49,102 nt of DNA, from assembly GCA_021294835.1 (NCBI GenBank), contig JAJTDF010000031.1, positions 1 through 49,102 on the forward strand, written 5' to 3'. The notes beneath the pieces were generated by a model that saw only the letters and a list, made by a program, of their open reading frames with translations, was not told the origin of the DNA and did not search any database. Numbering within the stretch: the first letter of the stretch is position 1; each line of letters begins with the position of its first letter. This DNA is from Planctomycetaceae bacterium. Its GTDB lineage: Bacteria; Planctomycetota; Phycisphaerae; Phycisphaerales; UBA1924. Shown here piece after piece: positions 8,120-17,603 of the stretch. A program made the translations under genes and the position numbers.

Positions 8120-10240
8120 CTAGGCAGGGCGGAGGCCACCGGGGAGATCCCCAGTCCCGCCAGAAAGAGGGGGTTGGGCTTCGACGCTGGGCGGCACTGC
8201 CGCGGCGGCAGCCTTGCGGGCCTCGGCGGCGAGGAGGTCGGCGACGGTGGGCTTGCCGATGGCCTCGCCCCGCATGACGCGGAGGACGTCGGCGGCGTCG
8301 AGGGTTTCGTACTTGAGCAGGGCCTCGGCGACGTTGGTGACCTTGTCCCAGTTGTCGACGAGCATGCGTTCGGCTTCGGCGTAGGCCTCGTCGACGACGG
8401 CGCGGACTTCCTGGTCGATCAGGGCGGCGGTGCCTTCGGAGTAGGCCTTCTCGCCCATGTACATCTCGCGGGTGTCGACCGCGGCGTAGCGGACGAAGCC
8501 GAGCTTGGTGCTCATGCCCCACTCTTCGATCATGGTGCGGGCGATGCGGGTGACCTGCATGATGTCCATCGACGCGCCGGAGCTCATGTCGCCCATGGCG
8601 CGGTTCTCGGCGATGCGGCCGCCGCAGAGGACTCGCATGGTGGCCTTGAGCCAGCGGAGGGAGTAGCCCATGCGGTCGCGCTCGGGGAGGCTGAAGGTGG
8701 CTCCGCCGGCCTGACCGCGGGGGATGATGGTGACCTTGTGGAGGGGGTCGGCGTCCTTGAGGAGAACCTGAAGGACGGCGTGGCCGGCCTCGTGATAAGC
8801 GGTGAGGCGGTTCTCTTCGACCTCGCGGACGCGGGACTTCTTGGCGCGGCCGAACTTGACCTTGTCGCGGGCTTCTTCGAGGTCCTCGTGCTCGATGAAC
8901 TCTTTGTTCTGGAGCGTGGCGCTGATGGCGGCCTCGTTGATGATGGCGGCGAGATCAGCACCGGAGAAGCTGGGGGTGGCCTTGGCGAGGCGTTCGAGGT
9001 TCACGTCGGGGCCGAGCTTGACCTTCTTGCCGTGGACCTTGAGGATCTCCAGGCGGCCCTTGACGTCGGGGAGGTTGACGATGATCTGACGGTCGAACCG
9101 GCCGGGGCGGGTGAGCGCGGGGTCCAGGACGTCGCTGCGGTTGGTGGCGGCGACGACGATGACGCCGTCGCCGGAGTTGAAGCCGTCCATCTCGACGAGG
9201 ATGGCGTTGAGGGTCTGCTCGCGCTCGTCGTGTCCGCCGGTGGTGAAGCCGCCGCCCCGGCGACGGCCGACGGCGTCGATCTCGTCAAGGAAGATGATGC
9301 AGGGGGCGGATTCCTTGGCCTGCTTGAAGAGGTCGCGGACGCGGGAGGCGCCCACGCCGACGAACATCTCGACGAAGTCAGAACCGGAGATGGAGAAGAA
9401 GGGGACGTCGGCCTCGCCGGCGATGGCCTTGGCGAGGAGGGTCTTGCCGCAGCCGGGCTCGCCGACGAGCAGGACGCCCCGGGGGATTCGGCCACCGAGG
9501 CGCATGAACTTTTTGGGGGCCTTGAGGAACTCGATGATCTCGCCGACCTCGTCCTTGGCTTCGTTGATGCCGGCGACGTCGTCAAACGTGATGCCGGTCT
9601 TCTCTTTCACGAGCACCTTGTGGCGGCTCTTGCCGAAGCTGCCGAGCATGCCGCCGCCACCGCCGGCGGCGGAGCGGAGCCCGCGCATCAGCAGCCACAT
9701 GACGATGAGGATGATGATGAGCAGGGGGAGGAAGGACATGAGGATCGGCGTCCACATGGACGACGGTCGCTCGCGGTACTGGCCGTCGGTGAGGGCGTCG
9801 ACCTCTTTGACGTAGAAGTCGCGCGAGGTGGGGCCGAAGCGGAAGTAGACCGGCCCCTTCTCGCCCCGGGCGCCCTCGGCGACCTGGTTGGCGAAGACCT
9901 CGGCGTCGCGGATCTCGACGGAGGCGGGGTCGATCTGGCCGTTCTGGTAGAGGGTGCGGAACTCGCGCCAACTGCTGAGCTGCTGGCCGGAGGAGCCGGC
10001 GCTGTTGAGCAGCATGAAGCCGAGGAAGACGACCAGAAAGATGCTGACGACGGCGAGGAGGCCCCGGGGGGCCTGCATGCCGGGGGCGGGCTTGTTGCCG
10101 GGCGGGCCGCTGCCGGGCGGGCCGGAGCCATCGCCGGGTCGGCCGGAGGGGCGGTCGGGCGGGCCGCTGTCGTCGGGGCGGCGGCCCGGTTCCTGGTTGG
10201 TGCCCCGATCAGAATTGTCGCCCTTGCGTGATCCGGCCAT
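8120..10240 (-). CDS. ftsH: ATP-dependent zinc metalloprotease FtsH
   Basis: This 706-residue AAA+ membrane protease degrades misfolded membrane proteins and regulatory substrates. Residues 1-58 are a Gly/Pro/Asp-rich cytoplasmic tail longer than usual. TM1 is about 60-79, a periplasmic domain follows, and TM2 is about 172-186. The AAA module carries Walker A GEPGCGKT (260-267), Walker B IIFLDEID (315-322), pore motif MFVGVGASR, and the second region of homology with [19 protein letters not shown]. The zinc site is HEAGH (483-487). I used the ATG at 10240, preceded by AGGACC; the longer open frame upstream is G-tract sequence. The C-terminal 40 residues are Ala/Pro/Gly-rich. Confidence 0.97.
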   Translation of the reverse strand: MAGSRKGDNSDRGTNQEPGRRPDDSGPPDRPSGRPGDGSGPPGSGPPGNKPAPGMQAPRGLLAVVSIFLVVFLGFMLLNSAGSSGQQLSSWREFRTLYQNGQIDPASVEIRDAEVFANQVAEGARGEKGPVYFRFGPTSRDFYVKEVDALTDGQYRERPSSMWTPILMSFLPLLIIILIVMWLLMRGLRSAAGGGGGMLGSFGKSRHKVLVKEKTGITFDDVAGINEAKDEVGEIIEFLKAPKKFMRLGGRIPRGVLLVGEPGCGKTLLAKAIAGEADVPFFSISGSDFVEMFVGVGASRVRDLFKQAKESAPCIIFLDEIDAVGRRRGGGFTTGGHDEREQTLNAILVEMDGFNSGDGVIVVAATNRSDVLDPALTRPGRFDRQIIVNLPDVKGRLEILKVHGKKVKLGPDVNLERLAKATPSFSGADLAAIINEAAISATLQNKEFIEHEDLEEARDKVKFGRAKKSRVREVEENRLTAYHEAGHAVLQVLLKDADPLHKVTIIPRGQAGGATFSLPERDRMGYSLRWLKATMRVLCGGRIAENRAMGDMSSGASMDIMQVTRIARTMIEEWGMSTKLGFVRYAAVDTREMYMGEKAYSEGTAALIDQEVRAVVDEAYAEAERMLVDNWDKVTNVAEALLKYETLDAADVLRVMRGEAIGKPTVADLLAAEARKAAAAAVPPSVEAQPPLSGGTGDLPGGLRPA

Positions 10241-10627
10241 AGTGGTCCTGTTCCAACCCCCCGCCTGAAATGCCTGCGGCCGGCCCTGTGTGACGGCCGC
10301 CCACCATCCCCTCCCACCACCACCCCACCCCTCTCCCCCCTCACCCCGCATTTCCCATCGCCGACTGGCCTTTGGGTGCTTGCCCGATTGGGACACGGAT
10401 TCTCAGCATCGGTCCGCAGGCGGTCCGAGCATGCCAAACTCCTTCAGGATGTTCGCCTCACGAGCACGAGCAGTTCGGTGAAATGTTAGGCGAATGTCCG
10501 TAAAGCGTGCGTGAACGGGTGCCCGCCACCCGGGGCGTGGCTGGATGCGGCGACAACGGTTCCGCAGCGCGGTTCGCAAGGGAGGGCCGGGGCGGATTCG
10601 TGGAGGCGTGCTGGCCGGCTGGGGCGA
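10241..10627. promoter_or_regulatory. ftsH leader with hairpin, G-tracts and a 9-codon ORF
   Basis: On the ftsH coding strand this region contains, 5-prime to 3-prime, AAGGAG followed by a 9-codon ORF (10432 down to 10403, MLGPPADRC), a dense series of GGGG runs at about 10304-10350 able to form a G-quadruplex, and a GCGGCCG/CGGCCGC hairpin at 10276-10300. The start codon follows at 10240. No clean -35/-10 pair is visible. No protein gene besides the tiny ORF can be supported. Confidence 0.4.
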
Positions 10628-12448
10628 TCAGCGTTGGGTGGGGGCGGCGGCGGGCGGTGTGGCAGGGGTGCCGCCGGTGGCGGGGGCGGTGGAGCCGTCG
10701 CCCGTGGGCGGCTGCTCCTGGCCGGCGGGGCGGCGGGGCTCGCGGGGGAGCAGATCAGGGGCACAGGCGAGGCGGTAGGCGACGATGGCGGAGTTGGTGG
10801 CGGACTGCCGGAGGTAATCCTCGAGGGCGAGGTTCAGGCGGTCGTTCTGGGTGTGCCAGCCGAAGCCGTAGTCGGCGCGGCCGACTTCGTCCCAGTAGAA
10901 GCCGGGGATGCCGGCGCGGTTGAAGGCGGCGTGGTCGGACGAGCCACCCATCGGCATGCGGTCGACGATGCGAACGTTGACGTTGAGCGGCTTGCCGGAG
11001 ACGGCGTCGAAGAACTGGTTGTTGGTGGGGGCGGAGGCGGCGGCGAGATAGGGCGCCATGGAGGCGATGCAGGGCATGCCGCCCTGGGAGTTGGTGCCGC
11101 CGTCGTCGTTGAACATGGCGGAGACCTTCTCGAGGGTTCCGTCCTTCTTGCGGAGTTCGACATACGCGACGGCGCCGAGGAGGCCCTGCTCTTCGCCGGT
11201 CCAGTGGACGAAGCGGATGGTGCGGCGGGGCTTGGCGCCGACGGCGCGGAGGATGCGGGCGGTTTCGAGGGTGACGGCGGTGCCGGTGCCGTTGTCGATG
11301 GTGCCCTGGGAGCCGGGGCCGTCCCAGGAATCCAGGTGGCCGGAGATGATCACGACCTCGTCGGGGAGTTCCGAGCCCTTGATCTCGGCGATGGTGTTGT
11401 ACACCGGAATGGGGCCGGGGGTGATGTCGTGCTTGAGGTCGAACTCGACGAGGACGTCCTCGCCGTCGGCCAGGCGGGAGTTGATGAAGTCGTAGTCGGA
11501 CATGCGGACGGAGACGTGGACATCGGGCGGGATGTCGGCAGCGGCGCGTTCACGCCAGCCGGGGGCTCCGCCGGTCCAGACGCGCTCGTCGCGCGTGCAC
11601 GAGAGGAAGCCGGCGACGCCGTCGAAGATCAGGCGGTCGCGGATGGCGATGTCCTCAGGCTTCTTCTTGCCTTCGGCGACGTCCTTGCGGGCGGCGATGC
11701 GGGCCTCGAACATGGAGGCGGCGCGGCTGCGCATGCCGCGCTGGCCGGCGGGTGGCGGAGCGGGGAGGAGGATCCAGGCGCCCTTGAGTTGGGGCTTGAG
11801 TTTGGCGTAGGCGGCCTCGTCTTCAGGGAGCTTGAAGACCTTGCCCCGGACGGGGCCGGAGGTGCCGGCGGTCCAGGAGAGGGTGGAGAACTGCATCTCG
11901 CGGACGGCCTCGGCCTCGCCGACGGCGTTGTCATCACGCCCGCGGGGGGCGCGGAGGAGGACCTTGCCGGTGGAGGGGCCGCGGTCAAAGCGGGTGGCGA
12001 TGGTCCCCCACTGCTCGTCGTAGACGGCGTCCAGGCCCCAGGCCTGGTACTGGGACTTAATCCAGGCAGCGGACTGCTCAAGCCGGGTGGAGCCGGTGAG
12101 GCGGGGGCCGTACTGGTTGCTCAGGGTGGCGATGTGCTGCATCACCTGGTTGCGGTTCTTGCCCTCGTCCAGGATGCGGGCGACGGTGGCCGGGTCGCCC
12201 ATGGGGATGGAAGGTGCGGGGACCTCCTTGCCGTTGATGACAGCGGTCCACTGGGGGACCTCGGTCATGGTGAGGGGGACGCCAGGGACGGTGATGGCCT
12301 GCTGGCCAGAGGGGGCGGGCTCAGCCGCGGCCTGCTGGGCGGCGGGCTTGGCGGCGCAGCCGACCAGCGCGGCGGCGGCGAAGGCGGCTCCGGCGGCCAG
12401 GACGAGGGAGAGCGGGGCAAGCGGCGCGGGGGATCGCCAAGCGGGCAT
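10628..12448 (-). CDS. M28-family aminopeptidase lipoprotein
   Basis: The 606-residue protein has a signal peptide with lipobox ALVGC near residue 22, so it should be lipid-anchored on the periplasmic side. The C-terminal half is an M28 zinc peptidase. Metal-binding and catalytic motifs are SGHLDSWDGPGSQG, DNGTG, TGEEQGLLGA with the catalytic Glu-Glu, SSDHAAF and a final HTQND. A PA-like insert precedes it (about residues 130-330). It resembles plasma glutamate carboxypeptidase-type dipeptidases. The ATG at 12448 is preceded at 8 bases by AGGAG. The last 40 residues are a Pro/Ala/Gln tail. A TACACT box at 12554-12559 may be its -10 element. Confidence 0.92.
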   Translation of the reverse strand: MPAWRSPAPLAPLSLVLAAGAAFAAAALVGCAAKPAAQQAAAEPAPSGQQAITVPGVPLTMTEVPQWTAVINGKEVPAPSIPMGDPATVARILDEGKNRNQVMQHIATLSNQYGPRLTGSTRLEQSAAWIKSQYQAWGLDAVYDEQWGTIATRFDRGPSTGKVLLRAPRGRDDNAVGEAEAVREMQFSTLSWTAGTSGPVRGKVFKLPEDEAAYAKLKPQLKGAWILLPAPPPAGQRGMRSRAASMFEARIAARKDVAEGKKKPEDIAIRDRLIFDGVAGFLSCTRDERVWTGGAPGWRERAAADIPPDVHVSVRMSDYDFINSRLADGEDVLVEFDLKHDITPGPIPVYNTIAEIKGSELPDEVVIISGHLDSWDGPGSQGTIDNGTGTAVTLETARILRAVGAKPRRTIRFVHWTGEEQGLLGAVAYVELRKKDGTLEKVSAMFNDDGGTNSQGGMPCIASMAPYLAAASAPTNNQFFDAVSGKPLNVNVRIVDRMPMGGSSDHAAFNRAGIPGFYWDEVGRADYGFGWHTQNDRLNLALEDYLRQSATNSAIVAYRLACAPDLLPREPRRPAGQEQPPTGDGSTAPATGGTPATPPAAAPTQR

Positions 12449-12553
12449 GAGGAACTCCTGGCTGTCGGTGGGGCGGGTCATGTGGGCGGACGGAACTGGC
12501 TGAGCGGACGAGCGGAAGACGCTCTCTGGGCGCGCACGAACGGCACGCGGCGG

Positions 12554-12559
12554 AGTGTA
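12554..12559 (-). promoter_or_regulatory. Possible -10 box of the M28 peptidase gene
   Basis: TACACT on the minus strand, 106 bases before the start codon. No -35 match is seen at 16-18 bases, so the call rests on the -10 hexamer and its similarity to TATACT boxes before aspS and floA. Confidence 0.3.
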
Positions 12560-12662
12560 CCGCGAGGGGGCGAGAGCGATGCGGCGGGGGCGTCCCCCAC
12601 AACGCGGGGAAATTGCAGGGCGCGGGCGGGGGGTGTGGGCCGAGGGGCGGGGGGTGGGCGGC

Positions 12663-13589
12663 TCAGCAGACGATGTCGGCGAGCATGAAGGTGACGGCGT
12701 GGCCGGCGATGTGCACGCGGTCGCCGGTGGGGCTGAAGACGCAGGTGAGCTCGCCGCCCCGGGCGGAGACCTGGTGCGAGGTGATGCGCATGCGGTTGAG
12801 CCGCTTGGCCCAGTAGGGCACCAGCGTGCAGTGTGCGGAGCCGGTGACGGGGTCTTCGTTGACGCCGGTCTTGGGGAAGAAGCAGCGGGTGACGATGTCA
12901 TGCCCGGCGCCGGGGGCGGTGGCGATGACGCCGACGCCGTCAAGCTCGGCCAGGCGGGCGAAGTCGGGCGTGAGTTCGTGCACGTCGCGCTTGTTCTCGA
13001 AGACCAGCATGAGGTCGCGGGCGAGGTGGGCCTCAACCGGGGCGCGGCCGAGGGCGGCGGCCATGGCGGGGGTGACCTTGACGGGCTTGGCGGGGCGGGC
13101 GGGGAAATCCAGGGTGATCTCGCCGGTGGGGGCAAGGGTGACCGGGAGGGGGCCGCTGGCGGAAGCGAATGTGATCTTGCTGCCCTTCATGCCGATGTGC
13201 CGCCAGAGCACGTGGGCGGCGGCCAGGGTGGCGTGGCCGCAGAGGTCGATCTCGCTGGTGGGGGTGAACCAGCGGATCTTGGCTTTGCCCTGAGCGGTGG
13301 GCAGGACGAAGGCGGTCTCGGCGAGGTTGTTCTCAGCGGCGATGGCCTGCATGACCGCTGGGGCGGGCATGGCGCGTTCGCAGATGACCACGGCGGCGGG
13401 GTTGCCGTGGAAGAGGCGACGCGTGAAGGCGTCGACCTGGAACATGGGGAGGATCTGGCCGGAGAGGGCCAAGGGCTTGGCGGGCTTGGCCGTGGGCTTG
13501 GCCTTGGACTTGGCGGGAGGCCGCTTGGACTTGGACGCGGACTTGGATGCGGGCTTGGATGCGGGACGCTTGGTGGTGCGCTTGGCCAT
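12663..13589 (-). CDS. PhzF-family isomerase-like protein with Lys/Ala/Pro-rich N-terminal tail
   Basis: Of 308 residues, the last 260 form a PhzF/DAP-epimerase-like fold. It starts at MFQVDAFTRRLFHGNPAAVV and has the catalytic Glu in NNLAETAFV, then IDLCGHATLAAAHVL and the hallmark EDPVTGSAHC. PhzF relatives catalyse isomerisation of small acids; the substrate here is unknown. The first 43 residues are almost only Lys, Ala, Ser, Pro and Thr in PASKSASK-type repeats, like bacterial histone-H1 tails. The internal Met at residue 49 would make a normal-size PhzF, but the tail keeps the same frame and the ATG at 13589 is plausible, so I include it. A possible -10 box, TACACT, is at 13619-13624. 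Confidence 0.85.
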   Translation of the reverse strand: MAKRTTKRPASKPASKSASKSKRPPAKSKAKPTAKPAKPLALSGQILPMFQVDAFTRRLFHGNPAAVVICERAMPAPAVMQAIAAENNLAETAFVLPTAQGKAKIRWFTPTSEIDLCGHATLAAAHVLWRHIGMKGSKITFASASGPLPVTLAPTGEITLDFPARPAKPVKVTPAMAAALGRAPVEAHLARDLMLVFENKRDVHELTPDFARLAELDGVGVIATAPGAGHDIVTRCFFPKTGVNEDPVTGSAHCTLVPYWAKRLNRMRITSHQVSARGGELTCVFSPTGDRVHIAGHAVTFMLADIVC

Positions 13590-13679
13590 GGGGTGTTCCT
13601 GGGCCCGCCCTTGGCGCGCAGTGTACCTGCGCCGCCAGGAGGACGGGTAAAGCGGGGAGCGGAATCAGCATGCGGCGCG

Positions 13680-15593
13680 TCAGGCCTTGGCGGGCTGCTG
13701 GGCCTGAGCGTTCGGATCGAAGGTGCTCTTGACGTGCACGTCGGCGAGCTGCTTGTCGGGCACGAAGCTGGGGGCGCGGGTCATCAGGTCCTGCCCGATC
13801 TGGGTCTTGGGGAAGGCGATGACGTCGCGGATGTTCTCAGTGCCCAGGACGTGCATGATCAGCCGGTCAAAGCCGAAGGCGATACCGGCGTGGGGCGGCG
13901 CGCCGTAGGAGAGGGCTTCAAGCAGGAAGGAGAACTTCTCTTTGGCCTGCTCGGGCGAGAGGCCGAGCAACTGGAAGACCTTGGCCTGCACGGCCTTGTC
14001 GTGGATGCGGACCGAGCCGCCGGCGATCTCCGAGCCGTTGAGCACGATGTCGTAGCCGGCGGAGACGATGGACTCAATCGCGTCGTCGTCCTCCACGCCG
14101 GCGTTGACGAACAGATCGCGCTGGTCGTCACGCGGGGCGGTGAAGGGGTGGTGCATGGCGATCCACTTGCCGGTTTCCTTGTTCTTCTCGAACATCGGGA
14201 AGTCGACCACCCAGAGGAAGTTCCACGGGCCGCCCTGCGCGCCGTGCGGGGGGACCATGCCCATGTCGCGGGCGACCTTCTGGCGCAGTTCGCCGATGGC
14301 CTTGGTGGCCGGCGCGTAGGCGTCGGCGATGAAGAGCACGGTGTCGCCGGGCTGCAGGCCCAGGGCGGCGACGAAGTCGGCCTTGAGGGGCTCGAGGAAC
14401 TTGGCGCAGCCGGTGTCGAACTTGGGGCCGGCGGGATCGGCGATGTACTTGACGGTGGCGACGCCGCCCACGCCGAAGGGCTTGGCGAAGTCGGAGTAAC
14501 CGTCGGTGATCTTGCGGGTGAGCTTCTCGGCCCCGCCGGGCACGCGGATGGCCTTGACCACGCCCCGCTTGCTGTTGAACTTCGGCCGGTCCTTGCCCTT
14601 CTCAAGGGCGTTGCGGAAGACGGCGAACTCGGTGCGGGCGGCCAGTTCGGAGATGTCGTGGATGAACAGGTCGTAGCGGGTGTCGGGGCGGTCGATGCCG
14701 TACTTCTCCATCGCGTCGCGGTAGCTCATGCGCTGCAGCGGCGGCACGGTGTAGCCGAGCATCTCCTTCCAGAAGTGGCGGACGAAGCCCTCCATCATCT
14801 GCATGAGCTGCTCGCGCCGGACGAAGGACATCTCCAGGTCGATCTGGGTGAACTCGGGCTGGCGGTCAGCGCGGGGGTCCTCATCGCGGAAGCAGCGGCA
14901 GATCTGCATGTAGCGGTCGGCGTTGGCGACCATGAGGATCTGCTTGAACAGCTGCGGGCTCTGCGGGAGCGCGTAGAAGTTGCCGGGCACGTTGCGGCAG
15001 GGAACCAGGAACTCGCGGGCGCCCTCGGGCGTGCTCTTGTAGAGGATGGGGGTCTCGACTTCCAGGAAGCCGTTGTTGTGGAAGTAGTCGCGGGTGACCT
15101 TGTACGCGCGGGAGCGGGTGGCCAGCACCCGCTGCATGGCGGGGCGGCGCAGGTCCAGGTAGCGGTACTTGAGGCGCAGTTCTTCGTTGGGCAGGGCGGC
15201 GTTGTCGTCAGGCAGGAAGGGCGGGTTCTCGGTTTTGTTGAGGACTTCCAGGCTGGTGACGACGATCTCGATCTTGCCGGTGGGGAGCTTGGGGTTCTCA
15301 CCGCCCCGGCGGACGCGGACCAGGCCGGTGACGGCGACGACGTCCTCGTTGCGGAGCTTGTCGGCCAGGCCCATCATGCCGGTGTGGGCGTGCTTGTCGC
15401 CGGCGACGGCGAGGCCCGCCGCGTTGGCGTCGTCCGGATCGAAGACGAGCTGGGTGAGGCCGAAGCGGTCGCGGAGGTCGATGAAGATGAGGTTGCCGTG
15501 GTCGCGGTAGGAGTTGACCCAGCCGTTGAGGCTGACGGTCTGGCCGACGTGGGACTCGCGAAGTTCGCCGCAGTTGTGGGTACGGAGGATCAT
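13680..15593 (-). CDS. aspS: Aspartyl-tRNA synthetase
   Basis: A 637-residue class IIb synthetase that charges tRNA-Asp. The N-terminal OB fold (about 1-115, HVGQTVSLNGWVNSYRDHGN) binds the anticodon. Motif 2 is FRDEDPRADRQPEFTQIDLE and motif 3 is IAFGFDRLIMHVLG, with the IRDVIAFPKT end. The extra bacterial GAD domain sits between motifs 2 and 3. I chose the ATG at 15593; a TTG four codons upstream is possible. Whether it also charges tRNA-Asn cannot be told from the sequence alone. The C-terminal extension (about 20 residues, ending Gln/Pro/Ala) is typical of this genome. A TATACT box lies 95 bases upstream. Confidence 0.97.
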   Translation of the reverse strand: MILRTHNCGELRESHVGQTVSLNGWVNSYRDHGNLIFIDLRDRFGLTQLVFDPDDANAAGLAVAGDKHAHTGMMGLADKLRNEDVVAVTGLVRVRRGGENPKLPTGKIEIVVTSLEVLNKTENPPFLPDDNAALPNEELRLKYRYLDLRRPAMQRVLATRSRAYKVTRDYFHNNGFLEVETPILYKSTPEGAREFLVPCRNVPGNFYALPQSPQLFKQILMVANADRYMQICRCFRDEDPRADRQPEFTQIDLEMSFVRREQLMQMMEGFVRHFWKEMLGYTVPPLQRMSYRDAMEKYGIDRPDTRYDLFIHDISELAARTEFAVFRNALEKGKDRPKFNSKRGVVKAIRVPGGAEKLTRKITDGYSDFAKPFGVGGVATVKYIADPAGPKFDTGCAKFLEPLKADFVAALGLQPGDTVLFIADAYAPATKAIGELRQKVARDMGMVPPHGAQGGPWNFLWVVDFPMFEKNKETGKWIAMHHPFTAPRDDQRDLFVNAGVEDDDAIESIVSAGYDIVLNGSEIAGGSVRIHDKAVQAKVFQLLGLSPEQAKEKFSFLLEALSYGAPPHAGIAFGFDRLIMHVLGTENIRDVIAFPKTQIGQDLMTRAPSFVPDKQLADVHVKSTFDPNAQAQQPAKA

Positions 15594-15687
15594 GGGTGCT
15601 TTCAAACGACTCGGGGGACGGGCTCACAGCGTCGGCAACCGGCTGTGCGGCTGCCGCCCTGAACTCGGCGGGGCCGAACAGGGGCCG

Positions 15688-15693
15688 AGTATA
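15688..15693 (-). promoter_or_regulatory. Likely -10 box of aspS
   Basis: TATACT on the minus strand, 95 bases before the start. The surrounding CCTTCC-TATACT resembles CCTTCCCCC-TATACT upstream of floA. No -35 match is seen. Confidence 0.4.
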
Positions 15694-16589
15694 GGAAGGC
15701 CCGGCGGGAACCACCCCCCTCCACAGAACCCAAGCGGATCGCAACGGTGGCCAAGGGGACGCGAAGGAACACCCCCGCCAGTGCCGGGGGGCGGCTCTGG
15801 TCGCTGGAGTGATACAGATTCATCAGAGCGGATCGATGCGCGATCATGCCGCGGTGCGAAGCGGTCAGGAGACCATGATTGCCTGCGGCTGCTCGCTCCA
15901 CGGTGTGTGCTCGCCGGTCGGGGGCGCGCCTCCGATCTTGTTGCACATATCTCGAAGCTCAGCTCGCCCGGGTGCCTGGTCTGGCCAATAGCGTTCCTGG
16001 TCCAGTGGGATTGCCGGCTACGCGACGTTGACACACTCACAGCCAGCGTGCGGGCATGCTCAACCCGGCGACGGCCGAGAAACCACGCCGCCGCCGTGGG
16101 GTTGGCGACCTCCGGCCATGGCCCCGGATGACCGGGGATGTTGCGCTCGCGGGCGATGCAGAGGGGGTAGTGCCGCCCTCGCCAGGCTTGAACTCGGTGT
16201 GGACCTTCGGGCGGGTGGCCATAGCCGAGCACGACGGCACGCGGGGCCCAGGGGACGGGCGGACGGGGGACGAGGGGAGGCGGGGGACGAGGGGCGGAGC
16301 GTGTCGACACTGACCGCCTTCACGGGCGGCTTGTTTGAACTCATGGAGCGGTGGGTGGGCTTACGCCTGGCTTGCAACAACTCACCCCACCCATCACCGC
16401 TGCTTTGCGACCCTGCCTGCGCCGCTCGACCTGTTGTGCGGATGTGCCGGAACGCACCATGCAGCGCCCGCAGCGGCCGAGAGCTGGCGACGCTCGCAGG
16501 ACGCGGGGGGAGGACGGCACGCTTGCCCGGTGGGGCTTTGCGGCCAAAGCCGACGGCACGGCTGACCTCAGCCCGCCGCGCGTGCTGAC
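15694..16589. other. About 900 bases without a supportable intact gene
   Basis: The open frames overlap one another and none shows a domain or sensible codon use. A CCCCCG/CGGGGG hairpin lies at 15772-15790. On the minus strand between about 16220 and 16020, one frame starts with MATRPKVHTEFKPGEGG and another continues RHYPLCIARERNIPG then WPEVANPTAAAWFLGRR. These could be pieces of one broken gene, but I do not recognise it. The region joins the pseudogene at 16590-17060. Confidence 0.4.
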
Positions 16590-17060
16590 GATTCCACCCC
16601 GCGGAACCAGACCTCCACAATGTACTGGCATCCGAACCCGCTTGGAGGGCCGCAGCAGGCCGACACGGAACTCTCGGTGCGCGTGCAATCGCGATCGGGC
16701 GAGGCAGATCAGGGCGGCGGCCCGATCTGGCGTGTTCGGGGCCGCGACCACTACTACACCTGCCGCATCAACCCGCTGGAGAGCACATTCCGAGTGTAGA
16801 AGTTCGTCGGCGACGTGCGCACGCAACGGGATCGGCGAAGGTCGAATCGCCCGCGGCGATCGGCAACGTGCCCGGCGCATGGCACACCATCACGGTGCGA
16901 CATGTCGGCGATCGCCTCGTGTTCGCTGTTGATGGAGCAGCCGTGCTTGACGTGACTGATGTGACTGATGCGGCGATCATCAACCCCGGGTACTGTTGTC
17001 TGGACTAAGACCGACGCGGCGACATGGTTTGAGCGGTTGACCGCCAATCCGGCACGCTGA
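16590..17060 (+). pseudogene. Broken concanavalin-like (DUF1080-type) domain gene
   Basis: Three frames must be joined to read one protein. Frame one has DTELSVRVQSRSGEADQGGG then PIWRVRGRDHYYTCRINPLE and STFRV before a TAG at 16797. Frame two has SAKVESPAAIGNVPGAWHTI then TVRHVGDRLVFAVDGAAVLD and stops near 17006. Frame three ends VWTKTDAATWFERLTANPAR at 17060. The series matches the C-terminal part of concanavalin-like domains of the DUF1080/3-keto-disaccharide hydrolase type: QGGGxxWRxxDxxNYYxxRxNPLExNFRVYKV, GxWHTIxVRxxGxRIxxxxDG, VGxWTKADAATxFDDL. At least two frameshifts are needed and no start is present. Left edge approximate. Confidence 0.7.
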
Positions 17061-17102
17061 CCGGGCGAAGCCAAATTCAATCATGACCCCTCGGAGACCG
17101 CC

Positions 17103-17603
17103 GTGCCAAGACTCACCGTTCCGCCCCTTCCCGTCGTCCTGCTGGTTCTTCTCGGGCTGTTCATGCTCATTGCGATGTTCGGGACGCTGGTCCCCGGCTT
17201 CGTGACCGACCGTGTCCCCAAGCAGTTCGTTCCGGTGTCGACGTGGTTCTTCGAGTTCTTCGGGGCCGACCTCTCCACGCCCGACGACCAGGAACGCTGG
17301 GCGGGCCCGATCAAGCTCAAGGCCCACATCTGCCAGGTCATCATCGCGGCGACCGAAGGGATCATTTCGATCACGGCTCTGGCCGCCGCATGCATGCCGC
17401 GCCGGCGCGTGCAACTCACACACTTCTCCATCGGTCTGGCGATGGGCCTCTTCGGTGCGTTCATGCTGACCATGTTCGCCATCCACAGCAAGGACCTGCC
17501 GGCATGGAACCAGTACCCGGCGATTTTCGCGTGGCTGGGGATCACCTGGCTGATTGTGGTCACGTGGGAAAGGGGGCTGACCAACAACGCGAAGCCCGCC
17601 TGA
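17103..17603 (+). CDS. Four-helix integral membrane protein of unknown function
   Basis: A 166-residue protein with hydrophobic segments at about residues 8-32, 76-97, 106-124 and 137-157. The region between the first two carries a conserved-looking aromatic and acidic stretch (STWFFEFFGADLS). I do not recognise the family. Codon use is normal and the frame is free of low-complexity sequence, so it looks like a live gene although both flanks hold broken genes. The ATG at 17103 has no strong Shine-Dalgarno; GAG lies at 17094. Confidence 0.75.
   Translation: MPRLTVPPLPVVLLVLLGLFMLIAMFGTLVPGFVTDRVPKQFVPVSTWFFEFFGADLSTPDDQERWAGPIKLKAHICQVIIAATEGIISITALAAACMPRRRVQLTHFSIGLAMGLFGAFMLTMFAIHSKDLPAWNQYPAIFAWLGITWLIVVTWERGLTNNAKPA

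Noticed and set aside
7961-10231. 756-codon open frame on the plus strand
   Set aside because: It is antisense to ftsH and made of Gly, Glu, Asp, Val and Ala, the usual by-product of GC-rich third positions. The opposite strand has all FtsH motifs.
12555-15662. 1035-codon open frame on the plus strand
   Set aside because: It runs antisense across the M28 leader, the PhzF gene and aspS. Composition is Gly/Asp/Val/Glu-biased and there is no domain.
15624-16310. 228-codon minus-strand frame upstream of aspS
   Set aside because: No domain, Arg/Pro/Ser-rich, covers the aspS promoter area. Some parts could be remnants, but no intact gene is supported.
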